A DNA stretch of 64,000 nt from Amyelois transitella (Eukaryota > Arthropoda > Insecta > Lepidoptera > Pyralidae): the NCBI RefSeq assembly GCF_032362555.1, contig NC_083519.1, forward strand, positions 3,985,501 to 4,049,500, in the 5' to 3' direction. Positions 10,663 through 21,500 of this stretch are shown here, piece after piece. Numbering within the stretch: position 1 is the first letter of the stretch; the number at the start of each line of letters is the position of its first letter. Made by a program: the position numbers and the translations under genes. The notes under the pieces were generated by a model. That model worked only from the letters and a program-made list of their open reading frames with translations, ran no database searches and was not told the DNA's origin.

Positions 10663-13536
10663 TCAGATAGTGTATGGAGGTAAACTGCTTGTGTCTACCC
10701 TATAAATTCCAGATCTGAAAAAGATAGAAGATATACAGAATAATGTTTAATACATATACCTAAGTTGAAATAATTCTTAAAATTCAATAATTAATTACAA
10801 GTTTATAAATCTACACTAACATTCTCAATAGGAAAATTTTGCAACTTTGATTGTTGGTTTAAAACGATTAATCTTCGGAAATACTGAACCGTTATTAATA
10901 AAAACTATGAGTAATTTACCCCGATTTCATTAAATCGCTGTTGCCCAATGAAGATAGTTCACCGTTGCAAAAGTTAAACAGCATAGCTGCTATCCCAAAA
11001 CATTTCCTTGCCATCAAATTATTGAACTTCACAGTACTAGCGAAGAGTTCAAACGACCTGCTATGGCTGCAGGTTGGTAAATAACATCCAGGTTGTATGA
11101 TACCCCCATTGGGGTAAAAATTAGCCAATCCCCATTCTTTCAAAGTCCCCAAGCCGGCGGGACCACCGTTGGTGTGAATAGCCTCGACATAATGTGCATC
11201 CGTTTTTTGTAGTCTCTCAGGATTGTCTGCCCATAAAGGACCAGCTGGATCTAATGCTGTAAGGTAATTATATAGTTTTCAGTACCTTTGAGCTATAATC
11301 TGCAATCTAGTCGGTATCGCAGAATGCTTGAAACTTTCAAGACATAATGGCTCAAAAAAAAAATTGGCGACTTACCACTTACCTCTCGAAATCTGAGCAG
11401 TCTTTAAATAAACATACATACATACGGTCACGTTTATATCCCTTGTGGGGTAGACAGCCAACAGTCTTGACAAGACTGATAGGCCACGCTCAGCTATTTG
11501 GCTTAATGATAGAATTGAGATTTTAAATAAACTTCATGTAAAAGTATGTTTAATACACAGTCTAAAACCTAATCATCATAATATTTTTTCAAGAGGTATA
11601 GAGGCGAAGAATGTCTGGGAAATTTAAGAGATAAAAGTATGAAAGTAAGTTGCATCACCTGTTATCCGTGCAACCTTATTACCCCCCAAACCTCTTCCTG
11701 CGTTACCAACAACGTGAGCGCCTAAACTGTGACCAATCAAATGCATGGCGTCAAAAGAGGCTCCAGTCTCTTTATTCAGAAACATGATGAATTGAGCCAG
11801 TTGCCTACCAACACCAGGGACTTTGTTCACTGATTTATAATAGTCCGGGTTTTTGGCGCCCTCACTCCAATCTACTACTATAACATTTACATCCATCTCT
11901 GTTAAATAAGCTGCAATAAAATATTTCATATTCAAACATGACAAAGTGCACATAAACAGTAATATCGAATTAAAAAAAAATGCATTTTGTTGTTGCTATG
12001 TACGTATAAACAACAATCAACAAAGCCTTTTTCATATTTTTTACATTTTTAGTTGCACATTCAGCCTTTTGTCAGTTATTGTCTTTTTCAATACCTTTCC
12101 AATCCCATTTCCAGAATTCTAAGCTTTTGAGTACAGATAATAGCATTTTATTTTGTAGCGACATCACTTATATCGCACGCCACTATCCAATCACAGCGAG
12201 GAATACGACGCGCTCAGCCAATAGCAGCGCAAATCCGAAATCGCGCAAGCAAATATTTCACGGATTGGAGCATAAATACAACCTCTATATCGTCGGAACC
12301 ACTGTTCCCCAGGTACACAATAAATACATAAGGTTAAGTATATATCTCTCGCGGGGTAGACAGAGCCAATAGTCCAAACTTCACCTCGCAACATAGTTTC
12401 TTTTTGTGACGGTTTAGCCCGAATCATCACAATTATTACTTACAATTCAAAAATAATACCCACATCAAAAGATATTATTTCTATTGAGCATTTGTTTATC
12501 TGACTACAAACTTACCATCTCTGATAATAGGATTAGGACCTGAATTAGGACCGCTCCACCAACCGTGTACAATGAATATTGTAGACACTTCAGGACTAAA
12601 ATTTGAGATCTTCAATGCACTTATATCACCTACGGCCAGTGGTTGAGGTAACAGTTTATTTCTTCTGAAATTCAGAAAAAAAAATTTAATCTTTCTTTAC
12701 ATCTACTGTGTTGTTGACATTATCCGTCACATTCGTTTAGGTTTAAATAATTTTATTCTCATAGCTTATTTATGGTGTGGTAGCGAAGAAAGAACAGTAT
12801 GTCTGCTCGTCCTATGTAGTTTATAATAGTCAGTAAAGGGAAATACTTCGGATACTTCTGTAAGGCGATCGGCTAGCAACCTGTCACTATTGGAATCTCA
12901 ATTCCATCATCAAGCCGTACAGCCGTACATACGCTTTGGAAGCGGTAGAAGTTATAATTAGATTTAAGTGATGTGACGTCAATAAGTGATACCTTGTATC
13001 CAATTTTGAAAATTAATCTATTCTATTCTAAACGTGGCCTTTCACTATTTACGAGATTGTTGGATCTGTCTACCCCGTAAGGGATACAGACGTTATTATA
13101 TGTATTTATTTACATTTATTGATATACTCGTATAACACGATAGTGTCTTACTTGGTATAAAGTAAAAAATTAACCGTATCAAAATCCCTCATATACCAGC
13201 TTCTGTAACTGATTCGTTGCTTTGGTTTGGTGTCCAGCAGGTGAGTGACGCCATCATCGTCTATAAATTCTATATACCGAGCACGTTGTTTCTCTTCTTG
13301 GTCTAAAATGTCACATGTACTGTATGCAGCTGTAAAAATAAATGGACGAAAAATTACTTTATTAACGTGAAGTTGAACATTAAAATCTTTACATTTTTTG
13401 TGGACTTACGATTGTAAAACTGTTGTTATTTAAGTTTTTCTATTTAAGGAATTCTATTTGACATAATATATTTTAGAAAATTGATAGGTATTACAAACTA
13501 CTTACCTAAACAAATAAAACATATGACACTTTGCAT
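10663..13536 (-). CDS. Secreted lipase gene 3 (pancreatic lipase/PLA1 superfamily), 332 aa
   Basis: A more diverged member of the cluster. Six exons join in frame: 13536-13506, 13329-13152, 12664-12516, 11910-11659, 11256-10920 and 10714-10663 (999 nt). A short signal peptide (MQSVICFICLAAYST) starts the protein. HGWW forms the oxyanion region, GHSLG holds Ser181, LDPAGP holds Asp206, and the histidine context is CSHSRSF (His268) instead of CDHNRAW. The fourth exon is 252 bp, adding two residues in a loop before the nucleophile, where the sequence SEGAKNPDYYKSV replaces the RRLA.. of the others. The intron between exons 3 and 4 carries an LTR relic and a tail repeat. A TATATATAAA stretch at 13646-13635 could be its TATA box, although it lies about 100 nt above the ATG. 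Confidence 0.88.
11412..11528 (-). repeat. Family B repeat, 3' part
   Basis: Minus-strand copy starting from the (CATA)n tail, with 'ccttgtggggtagacag' and 'cttaatgatagaattgaga'. It lies in the intron between exons 4 and 5 of lipase gene 3, in the sense of that gene. Confidence 0.7.
12165..12440 (+). mobile_element. Degenerate solo LTR relic, interrupted by a family B fragment
   Basis: The blocks 'gacgcgctcagccaatagca', 'cggattggag', 'gttccccagg' and 'gcccgaatcatc' appear in the same order as in the LTR at 53648-53903, but here on the plus strand. About 60 bp (12322-12383) containing 'gcggggtagacagagcc' is a family B tail inserted into the LTR. It lies in an intron of lipase gene 3, antisense to that gene. 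Confidence 0.65.
12862..12940 (+). repeat. Family B repeat fragment
   Basis: Contains 'aggcgatcggctagcaacct' and 'gaatctcaattccatcat', as in longer copies such as 26819-27049. Intron of lipase gene 3. Confidence 0.6.
12969..13031 (+). repeat. Short dispersed repeat with TTCTA tail, copy 1
   Basis: About 60 bp nearly identical to 27267-27335, beginning TGATGTGACGTCAATAAGTG and ending in (TTCTA)n. It is probably the 3' end of an unidentified non-LTR element. Confidence 0.65.
13032..13105 (+). repeat. Family B repeat, 3' fragment
   Basis: Contains 'ttggatctgtctaccccgta' followed by 'gggatacagacg' and a short tail, directly after the TTCTA repeat. Intron of lipase gene 3. Confidence 0.6.
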
Positions 13537-13718
13537 ACTGCAATTAAAAAAATTGTATTATAATAAGATATTATAGGAACAAGTTACGGAAACCGTCCAT
13601 GGAAAACTAACTAAAGCGATAAAGACATGTGACGTTTATATATATAAAGAAGAATTATAATAACAATAACATTGGAAATCAGTGAAACAATAATTTATAT
13701 TAAGTTTAGTTTTAAATG

Positions 13719-13820
13719 CATACATACATAAAATCACGCCTCTTTCCCGGAGGGGTAGGCAGAGACTATCTCTTTCCACTTGCCACGATCTCTGCATACT
13801 TCCTTTGCTTCATCCACATT
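13719..13820 (-). mobile_element. 5'-truncated RTE-type LINE tail
   Basis: Minus-strand copy of the last roughly 100 bp of the LINE at 20028-23340, from the (CATA)n tail through the 'ccggaggggtaggcagagac' and 'ccacttgccacgatctctgc' blocks. It lies about 180 bp upstream of the start codon of lipase gene 3. Confidence 0.8.
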
Positions 13821-14300
13821 TGCATATTTTGCGATATAAATATTAATTCTTTCCTTTTATAAATGAACCCACATTATATAGTTAAACTAAATTAATAAAG
13901 ATAAACAAAGGATCTTACTTTCACGATCTCTCTCTTTCCATATAATAGCTAAAGCTCTACAATAATTTCAAACATTCTTAATCACTTAAAAATTAATATC
14001 AGTCACAACAAATCCGTATATTTATAAGATATGGTTTAACGGAACGTAATTATTTAAATTCATCGTTCAATAAGTAGGTAAACAAATAATTCAATGAAAC
14101 CTTTGTTGTTATCACGTGTATGCAGTATGCTGTATTAGAAACATAGAACAAATAAATTAAATTTGAAATGTGTAAAGCGTGTAAATTGTTTTTAATTACG
14201 AAAAGGTAACTAATGCCAAAGCATTGAGGAAATATATTTCTAATATCAGAAAATACTGCTATTTTTTAATGCCGTAATTTATTAATTAACTGAAACCAAC

Positions 14301-14429
14301 GAGCTTGCACGAAGGGAGTTATGAATGTGGATGAAGCGAAAAAAGTGTGCAGACATAGTGGCAAGTGGAAAGATATAGGTCTCTACCTACCCCTCCAGGA
14401 AAGAGGCGTGATTTTATGTATGTATGTAT
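14301..14429 (+). mobile_element. 5'-truncated RTE-type LINE tail
   Basis: Plus-strand copy of the end of the LINE frame (encoding a degenerate VMNVDEAKKVCR-like stretch), followed by 'aaagaggcgtgattttatg' and (TATG)n. A short open frame across it is a remnant, not a gene. Confidence 0.8.
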
Positions 14430-17400
14430 TCAAAATGGCAAGATATCGATTGGACAATAGTACAAATTGTATTTTAAATAATCCTAAGTGCAGTTTACTT
14501 TACTTCAAGGTTGTATGGTTGTATTAAATAGCTCCTATTCTCATTAAATATCGTTTAATAATATTTCAACATAAATTATAATACGTCATTGTTAATATTG
14601 TGTTTCATTGCATTATTCAGTTCAGTATTGTTTAGAGACCACGAGTTGTTATAAAACATTTCCTTTTTACACTTAGGTACACATTGAATACTGATTTACT
14701 TATTATACAAGGTGTAACGGAAAAGGGTATCAATCCGCTACGTATGAATCGGCCCATGAAATGGAACAACTTTCCCCAAAGAACATGAGGTGAAATTTAT
14801 AAAAAAAATTGATTCTCCATACAAATATGTCGATCAGCTGATCAATACTATAAGGTTGACAACATTTTTCTCGATTTCGCTCCCTCAACTTGTTCGGCTT
14901 TGAGGACTGCTTCGGTCTTGTGCGGATTGATATCAACTTTCCGTTACATCCTGTACCTTCTGTATATATAAAAAAAAATCATTTGTCAGAGCAGTCATTG
15001 TATACTTAGCTGTGGCAGAATGTAAACCATCAAAGAAACATTTTTATTTTTAACTCTGTTACCTTTAACTGTTTGTTCACAAATTTTCTTATAGCACATA
15101 AGGGTAATGGATAAAGGAATTCGATTTTTCTTGATTGAAACCCTAAAAACGAATAATGTTTCCAGCCACCGGGAATAGTCCAATAGGTACACAACGCGAA
15201 TTTGCTCTGGAATACTGCGGTTAGTTAAGCATCGTTTTTGTTTCTGTAGATGTTTGTTACATTTTATTTTATTTCCGATTCCAACTAGTTTTTTTTTTTT
15301 TTTTTTTTAGAACTATATTAAAAGTTAAATATATATAAGATATTTGTTTAGATTAATGTTATATTAACTCTTATAATACGGCCATTTTTAGTATGTAAGC
15401 AGTCCTTTTGTTATATAAAGACGTGAAAAGAAAATAAATAAAACTAGTCCAAAAATAGAAAAAAAACATTTCATTAATTAGTTTTAAAATGACAATTTAG
15501 GTATACTCATCGGTGCCAAAACAAGAGAACTGTATTTGTTGGTCGTTGGTGGATAAGACACTGCCAGTGTGGTGCGTAGGCGGCATCCTAAGACCAGGGC
15601 TCGCTCTATTGGGTCCCTGATGAGATGTCTCCAGGGCCCTCAAATATGTAGCTGGGACGCTTGATTTTATTCGATGTAAGGCTCATGAACCACTTGGACA
15701 AAAGTCCGCCATTTCGGTTTTTCGCTTTTCAGATTAAATTTAAAAGAAATGATATCGACATGCTAAAACGAATTTCAGTTTACACCTTAAAAAAAGACTG
15801 TATAGAATTATCAGATTAAAAAATCTACGGTCTGAAATATACAATTTAGTACGTTAGTTGCTAGATAATTCTAGTATATGCTGCTAGGAAAACAAAACAT
15901 TTTACTTAAAATTTATCAAAACTAATTAGGATTTGATTTAAATGGCCGTAAAATGCAGTAACAAACTATTTATAATCGTAAACCATGTCTAACATGTGTT
16001 TCTAATTAGTCATTTACTTGGTCATAAAATCCGTCTAGATAAGAAAATGCTGGTAAATTTCATTGATGTAATTTTAACCGCCTCCAAAATAAAAGGTGGT
16101 TCTCCTTTCTCGTTTGTCTTTTATGTACGCGATTATCTCGTGTTTCGCTGAACAGATTTTGATGCGGCTTTCAGAAATGTGTTACACTTAGGAAAAGGTT
16201 TTAATTATTTAATCAACTTTAAAAAAAAGGATATCGATTGGAACTGGTTCTTATTTTATAAAAGTTAGTTAGTAAACTAACTGGATTTCGATATCGATTT
16301 GATCATCGACGTTCTTAAATTTCCAAAATTCTAGCAAAATTTTAATTATCATACAGACGGCGCCGCACATAAAAAAAAAAACATAAAAATAGTTTTCTAA
16401 TTTTAAGTCGTATCATGGCAGAAATAAAACGAAATGACCATTTTCATTGCTTCAATATGTTGGAATTTAGAAGACAAATTTCTTTTCAAAATCAAATCCG
16501 AGCGACGGATGGTTGAACTTTTGCCAATATTTTATTTAAATCACCCAAACTTCTATACGAATAAGAAATGATCTAGAACTTTATTTTGGAGTAATATCCT
16601 ATTGATTTCTGTAAAAATAAAGATTATAAAGCTGTCGGTTAGGGTTGGTTTGGTTACCCTCAATATAAAACTGAACTCATAATTATAAAGTACGATTAAT
16701 TAAGGTTACCACAGAAATGAAGCATAGGTCGGTAATATTTCCTCGCATCTCAGTTCGTTGCCTTAATTTGTGGATTTTCTACTGCGCCTACGTTTTTAAG
16801 CCGTCAATTTAGTTTTTAAGACACGTATTTATTATGTCATTACTTATTCGCGTGTTTTTAATTACAAATATTTAATTAGCAAAGTTCAACTCATCGATCA
16901 AATTTCGTACCTACATATTGTTTTCAATATCTATAAATAAGTGCGGTGTTGGTTTTATATAGTTCACGTACGTGATTAATCCTTTTATCTGTCTACTTAG
17001 GGATCAATACGATTATATTTTATGTTCCTCACGTCGGCATTTTAATCACTAGCTTTTACCTGAGACTTCTCACTCGTGGGAATATCCACATAAGTTGTTA
17101 CGTCTGACCACTAATAATCTAATTAAGTAAATAATTGCGAAAAGTGATTTATATATCAACGAACAGCCTAAATATTAAAGAAAAGAAATTTAGCTTTTAA
17201 TTTAGAAATTTATTTAATTTATTTTTTTAATTTTCAGGTAGAAGAATATTATAGCTCATTATAGTTCATACAAAATTTCAACAAAATTGGTGGAGTGGTT
17301 TAGCCGTGACAGCGTAACAGACATTCGCATTTATATTGAGCCTCGAAAATGGCGGCTCTAGAGCACCCGGGGTTCGGTTTAGGGTTCGGGGTCCAATTCG

Positions 17401-17577
17401 TAGTGTCGGTGAGTTTTCTCTTCTCCTTCTTTCGCTATATTCTGTTCTACATAACTTGCTTTACCATTACACAAAACAAGAGTGAAATAAACTATAGTTC
17501 TCAATAGAAAAATATTTTTTTTTTTAAATAAGAATATGCACTGGATAAATTGTCATGTGAGTCATAAAAACAATTAT

Positions 17578-17655
17578 TTTCTGAATCTCAATTCCATCAG
17601 CTGAACGTAATTTTTCAGTCTTTGTTCACTGTTGGCTCTGCCTACCCCGTTTTTA
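17578..17655 (+). repeat. Family B repeat fragment
   Basis: Contains 'gaatctcaattccatcagct' and 'ttggctctgcctaccccgt', lacking the usual (TATG)n tail. Confidence 0.55.
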
Positions 17656-17675
17656 AGAACAGATTATCAGTCAAT

Positions 17676-17727
17676 AAATACCATTTCTGTGATATACATA
17701 TGTAGGTATATCACAGAAATGGTATTT
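17676..17727. repeat. Perfect 21-bp inverted repeat with 10-nt spacer
   Basis: Arms 17676-17696 and 17707-17727 are exact reverse complements with spacer 'catatgtagg'. An RNA or single strand from here would form a strong hairpin. It abuts a truncated family B repeat and has no other context. Confidence 0.85.
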
Positions 17728-18051
17728 CTCAATATATGATATCATCGGCATTTGGACTCAGGTATTGGCTTCAAATTTATCATCCTGGTTTTCCATTAGT
17801 CCTGTGTACGTCGTAAACAAGGAATCCACCAGTGGCTGAGATCTTGCAGTGAGCAAGTCAGGATTTTTCACGAAGCGACTTCAGCCTGAACTCCGCAAGC
17901 TTTGCAGGGAATTCAATCTGTCAGATCATGGCTGTACGGTATATTTAGTTACATAATGTGCAGATTTTTGGGAATTTTCAGATGCACTCATTTTGAATCG
18001 TTATGCAAATAAACTAATAAAAAAAAATATTTTATAAAGAAGATTTAGTAG

Positions 18052-18369
18052 ATATAGAATAGAAAAGGGAATACTTAGATGGTTTGGTCATGTCGAGAGG
18101 ATGAATGAAAGCATATTGACTAAGCAAATATACAAAGGAAGTGTGAATGGAACTGTTGGAGTTTTAAGGTCTAAACGAACGTTCCTTCATCAAATCGGAG
18201 ACGTTCTAGTATAAAGTCGAGTGAAGAGTACCCGAAACCGACCAGTTTGCATGTAGAGAGTTATAAATGTGGATGAAGCGAAAGCAGTATGCAGGGATCG
18301 TGGCAAGTGGAAAGATGTGGTCTCTGCCTACCGCACCGGGAAAGAGGCGTGATTTATGTATGTATGTAT
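18052..18369 (+). mobile_element. 5'-truncated RTE-type LINE copy in the upstream region of lipase gene 4
   Basis: About 318 bp similar to the end of the intact LINE (from about 23025 on): 'agaaaagggaatacttagat', 'aggatgaatgaaagc', 'aaagaggcgtga' and (TATG)n. It has point changes and in-frame stops. It ends about 200 bp before the ATG of lipase gene 4. Confidence 0.85.
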
Positions 18370-18540
18370 ATCCCCACACAACAGCGAAATTATTATTACT
18401 GTTTACGTATTTTTTTGATATAATTATAAGCTGCTATGCAAAAGTGCATTGTAATATGTTTTGATTTGATTGACACGATATTGGACACACTCGACTTTAG
18501 ATAATGATACAGTGATCGTGCGATAATTTTAAGGGCTAAA

Positions 18541-18547
18541 TATAAAA
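18541..18547 (+). promoter_or_regulatory. Possible TATA box of lipase gene 4
   Basis: TATAAAA at 18541-18547. A transcript start about 30 nt downstream would fall at about 18571, almost on the first ATG (18574). The ATGs at 18589 and 18592 may therefore be used instead. Confidence 0.4.
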
Positions 18548-18573
18548 TGCTTGAACATGGTAAGATAGTAGTA

Positions 18574-21500
18574 ATGAAACCAAACATAATGATGAAATTG
18601 GTGGCGTTGTTATTTGTCGTTGCAACAGGTGCGTTCAGTAACTAATATTAACATGACTTAACTTTTTTCTTTTTTATATTCATTAATATTTTTAAATTTG
18701 AAATGAAAATTTTATAGCGAATTACTTGCTTTTATGCATTTCGATTTAATTTTTTTATGTTTTATTAAAAATATATTAAATTATATTTCTTCAACGTATT
18801 CATGATTGCGTTTAAAATTTTTGATTTACTGCCTTAGCGTTCACTTATTCTGTTTAATACTCGCAAAAATATTATTAACTCGTATGATCATTTTTACAAA
18901 AATTTACTTATCTTTCAGTACTCTTTGTTAACTCGTCTCCTGTCCCCAAGGATGACGCAGAATATAACAGATTCTTCGAGTATACTGGGGAAGATGGTGA
19001 AATTCACACCATAGACTTAGAAGCAGAGCCAAATATGGAAGTTATTGAAGAAATTGAGAGGAATCCTGCTAACAATCAATATTTGCTCTTCACTAGGTAA
19101 GATATTATTATAACCATAATATGAATAAAAACAACAAAAATAAAATAAATGAATTACATGAAAAGAATAAAGAGAATGATGATGAAAAAGTATGCAGGGA
19201 ACTGACAAGGCCTAAAGTTCCTGCCTAAGTAGGAGTTATCTTACTTTTTATTTAAAATAAATAATTGAGTTTTGATTTTGGTTTTGTTTCGCTTTGACAG
19301 TGAATGATTAAAAATGATTATTTAGACCAATAAAAGACGAATCTTCTATCTCTGAAACTAAAATCGTATTGTGAAAACAATTGTTAAATTTGTGGTCATT
19401 CTAACAGGTCTAACCCCAACACGGCTCAAAGTCTTCTGATCAACAACGCTGCCTCAATCAGCTCCTCTAACTTCAACGCTCGACTGCCCACAGTCGTCAT
19501 TGTCCATGGCTGGCTCAGTAACCAAAATACAGATATAAATCCAGTTATCAGAGCAGGTGTGTATTCAACTTAGGTATTTTAAAAATATCGTACTCGGTAC
19601 AGTAATATCAATGCTTGATGAAATGAATACTTTAGTTTTACTGCTGCGAATGTTGCTTAAGTCAAACGGTAGTCGCTTCATGTAAATCCTGACTAGTCTA
19701 ATATCATCAAACAAAAGAGAGATGATGATAATCGCATAGAACTAACACCAGGCGAAAGAAGTATCTTTCACTTTAAGCATTAAGTATTTTGCGTATATTT
19801 TGTCCATGCGAGGTTCTACTCTCTCTCTCTCTTGTCTATTCATAGTCAAAACTAGTACTAAACCCAGCAGTAGAGACATTAAAATTTGTGTTTCCGTTGA
19901 CTTGACTTCATGGCATTGAAACTGTCAATACTATTCGCTGCAATTTTTATTTTAATCCATGATTTTTTTTTTGTTTCTTAAAACTTTTTGATTGTTACCA
20001 CATTTTCGTTAATTATATTTATCTTTAATAATCGCTGCCAATCTAAGGTCTGCCGCGCCGATGGATGCATGGCTAGGGGCGAGCCTAGTCTCGAGCGTGC
20101 CACTTCCGCCATGGGGTTGGGCGACCCCCAGGTAATGGCTAGCCTTACCCTGGCATGCGGGGCTCTGCTGGGGCGGACAAAATTTTTCCCTAGCGTCTCG
20201 TGGGAATCGCATGGATGCAAATTTTTTGAAAGAGCACCTAGATGGCGGCGATGGTGTCCGCACCCCATCACGTCTCGTTCCCGGCGGGAGCGGTATGCGG
20301 TCTGCTGAAAGCCGCTTTGCGACGATGAATGTAAGAGGAGGAATGAAGGATAAGATTGAGGAAGTATGCCAGATGATGGATGAAAGACGTTTGGATGTGT
20401 TGTGCGTGAATGAAACGAAGCGGAAAGGATGCGACGCGACGCAGCACGGCCCTTACACGGCGTATTGGTCTGGAATTTCCAGTACCAGCCGAGGCTGTCA
20501 AGGGGTCGGTCTAATTCTTTCTGCACGAATGGCTGAGTGCGTGAATGAGTATGAGTGTGTCAGCCCTCGTCTTCTATGGATTAGGCTGAAAGTTGGAATC
20601 ACTCGGATCTTCGTTCTAGGTGTTTATGCACCTTGGGATGTGGGTTCGAGGGGTACAACATCAGCAAAAAGCGAAAACGAGGAGTTCTGGAATAGTGTAA
20701 GAGAAGTATTGAAAGTTACCAAGCCAAATGAGAAGATTATTATGTTAGGTGATTTTAATGGATGGGTGGGTGTAAAGCGTGATGGATATGAAAAGGTGCT
20801 TGGTGCGTTTGGTGACGAAAAGGTGAATGATAATGGAAGAAGTGTATTAGAAATTTGTCTAGAATGGGATCTTTTTGTGTCGAACTCAATGTTTCAACAT
20901 AAAGAGATCCACACCTACACAAGAGTGGAAGGTATTTTAAAAAGTATGATAGACTTTGTGATTGTAGATGAAAGATTGAAGAACAAAGTGCTGGATACCC
21001 GTGCATATCGCGGTGCTGGCATTGACTCGGACCATTTACTGGTGATATCCCGGATAAGGGGTATCTTCAATCGCTGGCGGCACAGGGTAAGGGAGCAAAC
21101 CAGCGCTTTGGAAAGAGTAAAAGTAGAAAATTTGCAAGATATGGATGTAGGTAAGAAGTATATTAATAGACTGAAGGATGAATTTGAAGATTTAGAGGAA
21201 ATGAGCGATATTGAAGATGGATGGAAGGAATTTAAAAAAAGAATTGTGAAAGTAGCTGTTGAAGTGTGTGGTGTAAGTAGAAGAAGGAAAGGAAAAAATC
21301 ACAAAAATGCGTGGATGAGTAAAGATGTGCAAGAACTTGTGCGATTAAAGAAGAAAGCATGGCTGGATTTGTTAGCAGCAAAAGCTAACTTAAGAATGCA
21401 AGAGGTTATAGATGAAGATGTGAATGAAGCACGTAAGGAATATAAGAAAATGAAAGATTTGGTTAAGAAAGCTGTGATTAGAAAGAAAGAAGAGTATAAA

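Larger units (their letters stand above)
13821..18540. other. Divergent intergenic region between lipase genes 3 and 4
   Basis: About 5 kb of mostly AT-rich DNA. It holds RTE tail fragments, a 21-bp inverted repeat, a family B fragment and Helitron-like remnants near 17255-17345, listed where clear. A GC-richer island at about 15530-15660 is unassigned. No complete gene is supported; a possible lone first exon at 17349-17408 is given in the findings. Confidence 0.4.

Noticed and set aside
14321..14527. Short plus-strand frame MNVDEAKKVCR... as a small gene
   Set aside because: It is the translated end of a truncated RTE copy running into unrelated DNA; the same holds for frames at 18267, 28829, 34827 and 48615.
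19988..20308. Small plus-strand open frame before the LINE protein as an ORF1
   Set aside because: It starts in the host intron before the element boundary and overlaps the main frame; no nucleic-acid-binding motif is visible.
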